A stretch of 64,000 bases of DNA from CAIMUS01 sp963708455 (GTDB taxonomy: Bacteria > Pseudomonadota > Gammaproteobacteria > Competibacterales > Competibacteraceae). The notes under the pieces were generated by a model. The model searched no databases. It was not told the origin of the DNA and worked only from the letters and a program-made list of their open reading frames with translations. The position numbers were made by a program, and so were the translations under genes. Positions 9,058 to 17,547 of this stretch are shown one piece after another. How positions within the stretch are numbered: position 1 is the stretch's first letter; the number at the start of each line of letters is the position of its first letter. Location: the NCBI GenBank assembly GCA_963708455.1, contig CAVPSQ010000004.1:806001-870000 (forward strand), in the 5' to 3' direction.

Positions 9058-10149
9058 TCAGCCCTGCCTGAGCAAATAGATCAGATCGCCCACCGCCGCG
9101 TTGGCGCTGGAAATATAAGACGACATGACCAGGGAGTGGTTGGCCAACAGCCCGAAGCCGCTACCGTTCAGTACTATCGGACTCCACATCCCGGCGTTGG
9201 CGGCTTCCAGCAGACGAATGATCTGCTCCAGCGACACTTGAGCGTTCTTGTCCCGCAGCACCGGCTGAAAGTCGATAGCGAGCGCCTTCAGCATGTGCAG
9301 CAGCGCCCAGGTATAGCCACGCGATTCGTAGAAGACGTTATCGACTTGCAGCCAGGGCGTCTGCACCCACTGTTGCCCCGGCGTGGGCGTGGATTGGCGC
9401 GCGCTGGGGTCGCCGGCCAGATCGATATTGAAACGGTGCTCGCCGATGCTGGCTCCCAGCCGCTGGCCGATGTTCCCCAGGCGCTTTCTGACCAGTTCCA
9501 GATAGGCGGCCAGATTGTCCGCCCGGGTAAAGAACTGACCGTCGTACTCTTGCTCGTCGGCAAGCCGTTCCAGATAACGATACAAGGCTTCAATACCCTT
9601 CTGATATTCCGCTTCCGTAGAGGGCAATATCCAGGAGTCTGAATCGTAGTTGAGTTGCGGTTCAGCTACTTTCAAATCCTTGTCTTCCACCGATTGGTTC
9701 TGCGAGCGGCTGAAATCGTTGCGCAGCGCGCGCACCGTATCGCGCAGCTCCGTCAGCACCCCGAATTCCCATTCGGGCATGTTGTCCAGGTAGACGCCGG
9801 GGGGCAATTTATCGTTGCTCAGATAGCCGCCGGGCTTGTGCAACAGGGTTTCAGCGATGTGAATGGCGGTAGCCGTGGTCAGGTAGCCGGGAACCAGTTT
9901 TTGCTCTTTGTTCTGGGTTTTTTCCAAAGCAATCTCACGCACATCGAAGAAACCCGGTTCGCGCGACCAGATGACGCCCATGACCACCATAACGACCGCG
10001 GCGGTCAGCAACATAAGCCCCAGCGTCCACAGTAGTCCCCGTTCCTTCCAGGTGCGGGGATTGTAGGCTTGCAGTACGCGGCCGACACCTTGTTTGGTTT
10101 TACCGGTCAGTCCTGCCGAGTTAGCAGTTACAGGTTCTTGATTATCCAC
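9058..10149 (-). CDS. DUF2333 family membrane protein
   Basis: A 363-residue protein of the DUF2333 family, function unknown. One clear membrane segment lies near residues 38-60 (LLWTLGLMLLTAAVVMVVMG); the long C-terminal part is probably periplasmic. Conserved stretches include GYLSNDKLPPGVYLDNMPEW, VLTELRDTVRALRNDFSRSQ and ESRGYTWALLHMLKAL, and the last hundred residues end in SANAAVGDLIYLLRQG. Length and sequence match the family well. It precedes the DUF457-type gene by 20 bases on the same strand, so the two may share a transcript. No enzymatic motif is apparent. Confidence 0.82.
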   Translation of the reverse strand: MDNQEPVTANSAGLTGKTKQGVGRVLQAYNPRTWKERGLLWTLGLMLLTAAVVMVVMGVIWSREPGFFDVREIALEKTQNKEQKLVPGYLTTATAIHIAETLLHKPGGYLSNDKLPPGVYLDNMPEWEFGVLTELRDTVRALRNDFSRSQNQSVEDKDLKVAEPQLNYDSDSWILPSTEAEYQKGIEALYRYLERLADEQEYDGQFFTRADNLAAYLELVRKRLGNIGQRLGASIGEHRFNIDLAGDPSARQSTPTPGQQWVQTPWLQVDNVFYESRGYTWALLHMLKALAIDFQPVLRDKNAQVSLEQIIRLLEAANAGMWSPIVLNGSGFGLLANHSLVMSSYISSANAAVGDLIYLLRQG

Positions 10150-10205
10150 AATAATTTCCTTAATTTCAGGTTTTAAGTAAGAGCGGCGGGCAGGGCGGCG
10201 CCGGC

Positions 10206-12974
10206 TTACAGACGCTGCATGCGCTGTAACTGTTCCGCCAGTTTAGCCAGCGTGGCTTGCAACTCGGTTACGCGGGTCCGTTCCCTGGTCACCACCTGGG
10301 GCGGCGCGCGACCGATGAACTCGGCGTTGTCGAGCTTGGCCTGGCCGCGTTCGAGTTCCTTGCGCAACCTGTCGGTTTCCCGGTTAAGGCGGGCGATTTC
10401 CGCCTCCTTGTCGATGAGATCGGCCAGGGGAATGAGTAGTTGCAGATCGCCGACCAGGGCGATGGCGGCTTCCGGTGGGGTGTCCACAGCCTCGATCCAG
10501 GTGATGGAGGCGAGCCTGCCCAGGCTGAGCAAAGCCGTTTGATTGGCCGCCAGGCGCTGCCGGTCGGTGGCGGTGCCGTGTTGCAGCAGCACCGGCAGCG
10601 GTTTGCCGGGGGGGATGTCCATTTCGGCGCGAATCCGCCGCACGCCCAGCAGGCATTGCTGCAGCCAGGCGATTTCTGCCTCGGCGGCCGGGTCCAGATG
10701 GGTGGCGTCCGGTAGCGGAAAGGGCTGCAGCATGATGGTGTCACCGGTCACACCCGCCAGAGGAGCGATCCGCTGCCAGATCTCTTCAGTGATGAAAGGC
10801 ATGAGCGGATGAGTCAGCCGCAGCAGGGTTTCCAGCACCTGCGCCAGGGTGCGGCGGGCGCCGCGCCGCGCCGCCTCGGAGCTGTCCGCGCCGATCAGCA
10901 CCGGCTTGGACAGCTCCAGATACCAGTCGCAGTATTCATTCCAGATAAATTCGTAGATCGCCTGGGCGGCGTGGTCGAAGCGATACTGCTGGATGGCGGC
11001 GTTCACTGTTGCGATGGCGTGTTGCAGGCGGGACAGGATCCAGCGGTCCGCCAGATTCAGTTCCACTTGGCCGCCGCTCAGTCCGGTATCCTGGCCCTCG
11101 GTGTTGAGCGCGACGTAGCGGGCCGCATTCCACAGTTTATTACAGAAGTTACGGTAGCCCTCTACCCGGCCCAGGTCGAACACAATATCGCGACCGGTAG
11201 TCGCCAGTGCGGCGAAGGTGAAACGCAGCGCGTCGGCGCCGTAAGAACGGATGCCTTCAGGAAACTGGCGGCGGGTCGCTGTTTCGATCTTGGGCGCCAG
11301 TTGCGGCTGCATCAGGCCGGTGGTGCGCTTGGTCACCAGGTCTTCCAGGCCGATGCCGTCGATGATGTCGATAGGGTCCAGCACATTGCCCTTGGATTTG
11401 GACATCTTGTGGCCGTCGGCGTCGCGCACCAGCCCGTGGATGTAGACGGCCTCGAAAGGAACCCGGCCGTCCATGAACTTCAGACCCAGCATGATCATGC
11501 GGGCCACCCAGAAAAAGATGATGTCGAAACCGGTCACCAGTACGCTGGTAGGATAAAAGGTCGCCAGTTCCGGCGCCGGCGCCGGCCAGCCCAGGGTGGA
11601 GAAAGGCCATAGCGCCGAGGAGAACCAGGTATCCAGCACGTCCTCGTCGCGGCGCAGCGGTTGGTCGGCGGGAATGCCGTGGCGGGCGCGAATCGCCGCT
11701 TCGCTGCGGCCTACGTAGACGGTGCCGTCCGCAGCGTACCAGGCGGGAATGCGGTGACCCCACCAGATTTGCCGGCTGACGCACCAGTCTTCGATGTTGT
11801 TGAGCCAGTCGTAGTAGGTTTTTTCCCAGGTGTCGGGCACGAATCTGATTTTGCCGGTCTTCACCGCCGCGATGGCGGGACCGGCCAGCGGCGCGGTCCG
11901 GACGTACCATTGATCGGTGAGGAAGGGTTCGATCACCGCGCCGCTGCGGTCGCCGCGCGGGATCATCGACTTGTGGGACTGGACGGATTCCAGCAGCCCG
12001 CGCTCTTCCAGGTCGGCGACGATCTGCTTGCGAGCCTCGTAGCGGTCCATTCCCCGGTAGCGTTCCGGCGCGTTGTCGTTCAGCCGGGCGTCGGTAGTGA
12101 AGATATTGATTACCGGCAAATGATGGCGCTGGCCGACCCCATAGTCGTTGAAATCGTGCCCTGGCGTGATCTTCAGGCAGCCGGTGCCGAACTGGGGATC
12201 GACGTAATCGTCGGCGATGATGGGAATGGGCCGCTCAGCCAGCGGCAGGATCACGTGCAGGCCGATTAGATTCTGGTAGCGTTCGTCGTTGGGATGCACG
12301 GCCACGGCGGTGTCGCCCAGCAGGGTTTCCGGGCGGGTGGTGGCCACCACCAGATCGCCGCCGCCTTCGGCCAGCGGATAGCGGATATGCCAGAGGAAAC
12401 CGTTTTCCTCGTCGCTGATGACTTCGAGATCGGATACCGCCGTGCGCAGCACCGGGTCCCAGTTCACCAGACGTTTGCCCCGGTACAGCAGACCTTCATC
12501 GTAGAGGCGGATGAACACTTCCTGCACGGCCTCGGACAGACCGGCGTCCATGGTGAAGCGCTCCCGGCTCCAGTCCAGCGAAGCGCCCAGGCGGCGCAGT
12601 TGCTGAGTGATGGCGCCGCCGGACTGTTCCTTCCAGTGCCAGATACGCTGGATAAACGCCTCGCGGCCCAGGTCGTGGCGAGTTGTGCGCTCGCCGGCCA
12701 GTTGCCGCTCCACCACCATCTGGGTGGCGATACCGGCATGATCGGTGCCGGCCTGCCACAGGGTATTGTAGCCGCGCATGCGGTGGTAGCGGATCAGGGC
12801 GTCCATGATGGTGTCCTGGAACGCATGGCCCATGTGCAGGGTGCCGGTGACGTTGGGTGGGGGGATCATGATGCAATAAGGTTCGCCCCGGCCGGATGGC
12901 GCGAAATAGCCGCGCTGTTCCCAGGACTCATACCAACGTCGTTCGATAGCTTTGGGGTCGTAGGTTTTGTCCAT
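10206..12974 (-). CDS. valS: Valyl-tRNA synthetase
   Basis: Class I aminoacyl-tRNA synthetase that charges tRNA-Val in the cytoplasm. The 922 residues include the HIGH motif as TLHMGHAF (about residue 45), the editing CP1 domain with TRPETLLGDTAVAVHPND, the KMSKS loop as KMSKSKGNVLDP, the anticodon-binding domain with RFDHAAQAIYEF and SKPVL, and a C-terminal coiled coil (LIDKEAEIARLNRETDRLRK) typical of bacterial ValRS. The length is normal. The start MDKTYDPKAIERRWYESWEQ is the family-typical beginning. It is followed 56 bases later by the DUF2333 gene on the same strand. Confidence 0.95.
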   Translation of the reverse strand: MDKTYDPKAIERRWYESWEQRGYFAPSGRGEPYCIMIPPPNVTGTLHMGHAFQDTIMDALIRYHRMRGYNTLWQAGTDHAGIATQMVVERQLAGERTTRHDLGREAFIQRIWHWKEQSGGAITQQLRRLGASLDWSRERFTMDAGLSEAVQEVFIRLYDEGLLYRGKRLVNWDPVLRTAVSDLEVISDEENGFLWHIRYPLAEGGGDLVVATTRPETLLGDTAVAVHPNDERYQNLIGLHVILPLAERPIPIIADDYVDPQFGTGCLKITPGHDFNDYGVGQRHHLPVINIFTTDARLNDNAPERYRGMDRYEARKQIVADLEERGLLESVQSHKSMIPRGDRSGAVIEPFLTDQWYVRTAPLAGPAIAAVKTGKIRFVPDTWEKTYYDWLNNIEDWCVSRQIWWGHRIPAWYAADGTVYVGRSEAAIRARHGIPADQPLRRDEDVLDTWFSSALWPFSTLGWPAPAPELATFYPTSVLVTGFDIIFFWVARMIMLGLKFMDGRVPFEAVYIHGLVRDADGHKMSKSKGNVLDPIDIIDGIGLEDLVTKRTTGLMQPQLAPKIETATRRQFPEGIRSYGADALRFTFAALATTGRDIVFDLGRVEGYRNFCNKLWNAARYVALNTEGQDTGLSGGQVELNLADRWILSRLQHAIATVNAAIQQYRFDHAAQAIYEFIWNEYCDWYLELSKPVLIGADSSEAARRGARRTLAQVLETLLRLTHPLMPFITEEIWQRIAPLAGVTGDTIMLQPFPLPDATHLDPAAEAEIAWLQQCLLGVRRIRAEMDIPPGKPLPVLLQHGTATDRQRLAANQTALLSLGRLASITWIEAVDTPPEAAIALVGDLQLLIPLADLIDKEAEIARLNRETDRLRKELERGQAKLDNAEFIGRAPPQVVTRERTRVTELQATLAKLAEQLQRMQRL

Positions 12975-13303
12975 CGCGATGTTGTGTCAGATTCAAATCG
13001 AAGAGCGCCACGGGACGCACGAAGGGGGCAAGTATAACTCAGCTTAGGAGGCAGAAGGATTTTCGGCGCTTGAGATGCCGGGCTACCCACTTAAGGCGGG
13101 ACAATCGCGTCGGCGTCCTCGCCGGCTTTGCGCGGTCAGTCTGCCCAACCCTGGGAGCGCCGGCGTCCTCGCCGGCCCTGTTGCGGTCAACCTGCGCAGT
13201 GTCCCAGCTTAAGTGGATACCCAGATGCAGGATATCAGCCACTTGCAAAACCAGGCAGCGATGCAATAGGCACAATCAGGGTCGAATTACGGAAGTAGGG
13301 CTA
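12975..13303. other. Intergenic region upstream of valS with short direct repeats
   Basis: No gene seen. Two copies of a GC-rich unit containing GGCGTCCTCGCCGGC lie at about 13106-13130 and 13158-13182, each a small palindrome, separated by similar text mentioning GCGGTCA. These look like dispersed repeat units of this genome. The valS promoter must lie between about 12975 and 13070. The IS630 element begins at the right edge. Confidence 0.45.
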
Positions 13304-14536
13304 GTGTGGCGTCAATCTTCGATTGACGAGTGTTATGGGATACTGTTTCCTGAATATCATCCTCACGTGCGTCCTTCAAGAACAGGGGTCCTGCAATGGA
13401 AAAGTACCGTGTTACGCTGACTGCCGAAGAACGGATTGGGTTAGAACGTCTCGTCTCGACGGGCCGGGGGGCTGCTCGCAAGTTCTGCCACGCGCGCATT
13501 CTCCTGCTGGCCGATGAGACGCCGGGGCTGCGCCGCCACGATGAGGACCTCGTTGCCGCCCTGAGCACCAGCCGGCGGACCGTCGAACGGGTGCGCCGCT
13601 GCTTCGTGACCGAGGGATTGGAGGCCGCTCTGCACCCCAGGTCCCAGCCTGCACGGCCGGGCAAGACCAAAATCAAGGGTGATGTGGAGCAAAGGCTCCT
13701 GCAGTTGGCTTGCAGCAATCCGCCCCAAGGACGCTGCCATTGGACGTTGCAGATGCTCGCCGACGAGTTAGTCGTACTCGGGCTATTGGATCGGGTCAGT
13801 ATCGAGACCGTGCGGCAGGCACTAAAAAAAACGACATCCAGCCTTGGATTGTGGCTTCCTGGTGCATCCCGCCCGAGGTCAGCGCCGACTTTGTCTGGCG
13901 CATGGAGGATGTGATCCACACCTACATGCAACCGTATGACCCCGACTATCCCGTGGTCTGCTTTGATGAGACGTTCAAGCAATTGTTCGGGGAGGTGCGA
14001 TCTCCTCAACAGCCACGACCGGGAGCGCCCATGCGGGTGGATTATGAATATGAGCGCAAGGGTGTCTGCCATCAGTTCATGATGTGTGAGCCGTTGCGGG
14101 GCTGGCGTCATGTACACGTGACCGAACGTCGCACGCGACGGGACTATGCCGCATGCGTGCGGGAGTTGGTGGAGGTGCATTACCCGCAGGCGATCAAGAT
14201 TCGGCTGGTCCAAGACAACCTGAATACGCACGACGGAGCCAGCTTGTACGAGGCGTTCTGTCCCGTGAAGGCTCGGGAGTTGCTGGACCGGATCGAGTTC
14301 CACTATACGCCCAGGCATGGCAGTTGGCTGAACATGGCGGAGACCGAGATCGGCATCATGAACCGGCAATGCCTGGATCGGCGTCTGGACACCCTGGAGA
14401 AGATCGCGACCGAGGTAGCCGCTTGGGAAAACCAGCGAAACGCTTTGGAGGCACGCATCCATTGGACCTTCACCTTGGCCGTCGCACGACAGAAGCTTCG
14501 GAAACTCTACCCGTCAATCGAAGATTGACGCCACAC
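13304..14536. mobile_element. IS630-family insertion sequence
   Basis: The ends are inverted repeats beginning GTGTGGCGTCAATCTTCGAT at 13304 and its complement ending at 14536. They are bordered on both sides by TA (13302-13303 and 14537-14538), the characteristic target duplication of IS630/Tc1-type elements. Length is 1233 bp. It carries one transposase gene read through a frameshift. The close match of the two ends suggests a recent insertion. Confidence 0.9.
13396..14528 (+). CDS. IS630-family transposase, made by -1 frameshifting at an A run
   Basis: DDE transposase of the Tc1/mariner superfamily. The N-terminal reading (from ATG 13396) has a helix-turn-helix region (HDEDLVAALSTSRRTVERVR) and the RWTL-like motif GRCHWTLQMLADELV, ending at QALKK in the slippery sequence A AAA AAA at 13824-13830. 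The second frame continues KKNDIQPWIVASWCIPPEVS, then VVCFDETFKQLFGEV (first Asp), IRLVQDNLNTH (second Asp) and HYTPRHGSWLNMAETEIG (the final catalytic acid). A -1 slip at the eight-A run joins the two. Programmed frameshifting at this place is known in the IS630 family, so the element is probably functional. Confidence 0.88.
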
Positions 14537-14573
14537 TAGCCGGCTAATGTTTAATCCATCAAGCAGAGTTGGC

Positions 14574-14914
14574 CTACTCCGGCCAAAATTGGTCATCGAT
14601 TGCCTGTTCCATGGTGAACGGGCAGGTGGCGGGGAATGTAGTAAGAGGCAAACCGGTTTCCTGACTTGCATAGCGCCGCGCGCGCAAATAAGCTTTGTCA
14701 AATTGTTCTACCGATTGAGGTTTCAGGCTGGGGCTGTCTTCCAGCAGGTCAGCTAAGCCGTCGCGTTGCTTGGCAATCGAGATAGCCCAGCTTGATCCAC
14801 GCTGCTGTGGTTGGTAGCGCCGCCACTTCAGCAGCTGCAGGAGCAGTTCCTCCAGGCGGCTCAGCAGTTCTCGCTTGTCGTTTTTCCCCATGCTTTCCAA
14901 CTGTTCCTAAAAAC
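14574..14914 (-). pseudogene. DUF29 family protein, N-terminus missing
   Basis: The remaining part reads EQLESMGKNDKRELLSRLEE, then LLLQLLKWRRYQPQQRGSSW, LADLLEDSPSLKP and TGLPLTTFPATCPFTMEQAI, which is the DUF29 family from its second helix to the C-terminus. The first roughly 40 residues of the family are missing, and an in-frame TAG stands directly before the remaining part at the junction with the IS607-type element. An internal ATG (14900) could start a shorter product. The function of DUF29 proteins is not known. Confidence 0.75.
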
Positions 14915-16295
14915 TTATGCAAAGTTGTTTAGATAATTCGCTCTCCGTTGATACATCTCGCGATGTGCAACTGGAGTCCTGGTTGAGCAGTCCCAACCGG
15001 AGGCGCTCAGTCCGTGCCTGCAAGATGGACTTCACCTGTTGATAGGGTGTCCAGCGATTAATCTCGGAATCGAACAGTCTTGCTTTCACGTTGTGCGCAG
15101 CGTTCTCATCGGCCGGCAACACCACCCCGTCGAAACAGTAAAATGCGTCGCCGACCCGCCGGCCCAGAAGGACGCCGTGCCGATGATCCATTTGTGAAGT
15201 GTATGCCGGATTGACGAGAACGAGCGTCGAACTTCGACGCTGAGATACGGTTTGCAACGCTTCGGCTATCACGCCTTTCGTCCAACTCGCCAGTCGGCGA
15301 TTGACGTTTTTGCCGAAGCGGTTTCCGCTCATCGGAGCGGTTAAATCTTCTGCCGCAATCACCGCCGCTTTATCCACGACCGCATGAACGGCTTTGAACA
15401 CCTTGTCGCGAATATTCGCCGCGGTCTTTTTGGCGCGTCGCCGCAGTTTCTGGCGTCCAAGGTTGTGCCGTTCGATGTTCTGGCGCTTGTGCGGGTTGGA
15501 CGTTGTCCGGGCAATGGCGCGTAACTTGGAACGCCGCTGATATTTTGTTTTCCGATAATCGGATTCATTGGTAAGCATCTCGCCAAGCCCAGCGCCGTGG
15601 TGTTCACCCTCGGAATCGACCAACACTTCCGAATAGCCTTTGTCTACGCCCAGGATTTCACTGCCACAGTCGGTCGTGGGTTCAACCTGGATCGCATAAT
15701 GGATTTCGACTCGCCCATCGCGCAGGATCAGGCGCAAGGTGCCGGTTGGCTCGACCGTGGTATTTAGCGGAATGGCGATACGCCGCCCTCGTTCCAAGCC
15801 GGGAATCTTAATCCAAGCCCGTCCACCTAATTGGAACGTGGTGTAGTCATCCGAACGGACAATGATTTGGTTGTGCGTGTGGTTATGGCCGCGCTGCCAG
15901 TATTTACGCATGAGGCGCGATAGATAACCCCCGTCGGCAAACAGATTGCACTTCAGCCAGGTATAGAGCCGCTGGCGTCCGGATTCATCCTGCGGATGGC
16001 GGCGAATGGCCTGACGCGCTTTAACCTTGGCGGCTTCAACCGTCATGACGATGTCGGCTTTCGCATCGCGCACGGTTTCCTTCCAGGCATTAGACAAGAC
16101 CGGGAATTGACGCCCTTCAGCCAGCCAGGCATCACGAATCGTTCGATCACTGCAATGGACGCCGCCGATCGACCCGTACCGCTGCCACACTTCAGAACGA
16201 ATCTGGCCCAGTCGTTTCGCCTGTTCCGCCAAGGCAGTTAATTTGCCAGGATTCAAATCATCACTATACGCAATACGGGTCGCTTTCATTGACAT
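14907..16295 (-). CDS. tnpB: TnpB-type RNA-guided nuclease of an IS607-like element
   Basis: A 462-residue TnpB homologue; this family comprises RNA-guided DNA nucleases carried by IS200/IS605 and IS607 elements. The RuvC-like catalytic pieces are visible: LGVDKGYSEVLVDS (first Asp), AAEDLTAPM (Glu) and PADENAAHNVKAR (last Asp). The zinc-ribbon that normally carries two CxxC pairs is replaced by TSQMDHRHGVLLGRRVGD with only one Cys following, so this is a variant without the ribbon. The start overlaps the end of tnpA by 10 bases. The guide RNA, if made, should come from the 3' end of tnpB and just beyond it, near 14900, where DUF29 sequence begins. Confidence 0.85.
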   Translation of the reverse strand: MSMKATRIAYSDDLNPGKLTALAEQAKRLGQIRSEVWQRYGSIGGVHCSDRTIRDAWLAEGRQFPVLSNAWKETVRDAKADIVMTVEAAKVKARQAIRRHPQDESGRQRLYTWLKCNLFADGGYLSRLMRKYWQRGHNHTHNQIIVRSDDYTTFQLGGRAWIKIPGLERGRRIAIPLNTTVEPTGTLRLILRDGRVEIHYAIQVEPTTDCGSEILGVDKGYSEVLVDSEGEHHGAGLGEMLTNESDYRKTKYQRRSKLRAIARTTSNPHKRQNIERHNLGRQKLRRRAKKTAANIRDKVFKAVHAVVDKAAVIAAEDLTAPMSGNRFGKNVNRRLASWTKGVIAEALQTVSQRRSSTLVLVNPAYTSQMDHRHGVLLGRRVGDAFYCFDGVVLPADENAAHNVKARLFDSEINRWTPYQQVKSILQARTERLRLGLLNQDSSCTSRDVSTESELSKQLCISF

Positions 16296-16912
16296 ATTTC
16301 CGGTTTATGGCGGGCATACTCGGGATAATCATCCTTGATCTGGTTTTTGTACTTACGCATTCCGTACAGCCGGCAAGAAAAAGTATGCACAATCGCCATC
16401 AAGTCTTCGACCATCTCCTGTTGCGGAGATAACGATTCCTGGTTGACGATCACCACTTCGCAGCCGTGGTTGGTCGCGATATGTTCAAACACATCAAACC
16501 CGAAACGCATCAACCGATCTTTGTGCGCAACCAGCACTTTTGCAATCTCGCCGTGCAAAATACGATCCAGCACCTCAAGAAACTTCTTGCGCTTGAAGTT
16601 CATCCCGCCGCCAATCTCCTGAATCCACTCATCAACAGCAACCCCTGATGCACGGCAGTAAATTTCCATCGCCTCGACTTGAGAGGTTAAATCATGCTTT
16701 TGGCCTGCGCTGGATACCCGGCAATAGACGACCGTTAATCGTTTCTCCGGCCGACCACCCAGCGCAAGGCGCACATCAGATTCGTCAAAGTAGCGATGCC
16801 CGGAAGGCAGACGCTTGCTCAGAATCTTACCTTCTTGCTCCCAGCGACGGACCGTTGAAGTAGACCTTCCGATCCTTTTGGCAAACTCGTTGATTCGAAA
16901 TTTCTTTCTCAT
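16286..16912 (-). CDS. tnpA: IS607-family serine recombinase (TnpA)
   Basis: Serine recombinase that moves IS607-type elements. The start is the ATG at 16912, giving MRKKFRINEFAKRIGRSTST, a MerR-like helix-turn-helix N-terminus with GHRYFDESDVRLALG. The resolvase domain follows with the nucleophilic serine in VYCRVSSAGQKHDL, the VLVAHKDRLMRFGFDVFE stretch holding conserved Arg residues, and SPQQEMVEDLMAIVHTFSCR at the C-terminal helix. About 208 residues, normal for the family. The order tnpA-tnpB on one strand with a short overlap is the standard IS607 layout. No inverted repeats are expected for this family, so the element ends are not visible. Confidence 0.88.
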   Translation of the reverse strand: MRKKFRINEFAKRIGRSTSTVRRWEQEGKILSKRLPSGHRYFDESDVRLALGGRPEKRLTVVYCRVSSAGQKHDLTSQVEAMEIYCRASGVAVDEWIQEIGGGMNFKRKKFLEVLDRILHGEIAKVLVAHKDRLMRFGFDVFEHIATNHGCEVVIVNQESLSPQQEMVEDLMAIVHTFSCRLYGMRKYKNQIKDDYPEYARHKPEICQ

Positions 16913-17547
16913 AATAAGTAATATAAAGATGTTTGATAAATAATCAAACATCAGTTTTTAGCTCCTGCTTGTAGAGACACCCGACATGATAGGTGTCAGG
17001 TATGGAGTGCTTCCAGGGTTGGTAAGTTGCGCTCTACCATTCGAAACAAAGGGGCGGGGCGGTCAAGCGCAAGCGCTTCTGTTCCCAGTTCTGCAAAGTT
17101 CTCAATTTCCAAGCCGCCTACCGAGGTGTCGGGTTACCTTCTTCCGGAAAAGTCAAGTAATGAGGTATCAGTACCGAAGGTATATAACAATTTTTAACAA
17201 TTTAAAATAATTATTAAAATCATATTGTTACGAAAATATTTTCAGATTAGTATTAAAATTTAAAGAATCAAGTTACTGATTTTATAAGAGATTAGCGGAA
17301 AGGACGATAGATTTCATGACTGAAATGCTTGGTTGTATTGTGGTTATCTTGTGCTATAAAGGAAATAAGGCTTGTCGCTGCCGTAGGCAGATGGAGGGAG
17401 CAGCGTGGGAGGGATCAGGAGGAACCTGGATTGCGCTTTGCAAGCTCCGCTCCAGGTTCCTTAATTTTCGGGCTGGAACGAACCGTACTCCGGGCTACGC
17501 TTGCTGGCTGACCCGACCCTATTTTCTGAACCCATGGAGTATCCAAG
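16913..17547. other. AT-rich intergenic stretch before the protease island
   Basis: No gene is recognised. On the minus strand a stop-bounded frame at about 16999-17117 reads GGLEIENFAELGTEALALDR and on to LFRMVERNLPTLEALHT; it may be the tail of a lost gene, but I cannot name it. From about 17200 the sequence becomes markedly AT-rich. The left copy of an inverted repeat (17315-17470) sits near the right side. Confidence 0.4.
17315..17470 (+). repeat. Left copy of an inverted repeat flanking the protease island
   Basis: This ~150-bp stretch matches the reverse complement of about 22345-22495. Shared landmarks are GTGCTATAAAGGA, ATAAGGCTTGTCGCT, CCGTAGGC and AGGAGGAACCTGGATTGCGC. The copies are diverged, not identical. 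Its tail resembles common dispersed palindromic repeats of proteobacterial genomes (CCGGATTGCGCT type). The pair encloses the protease and the small exported proteins. Confidence 0.75.
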
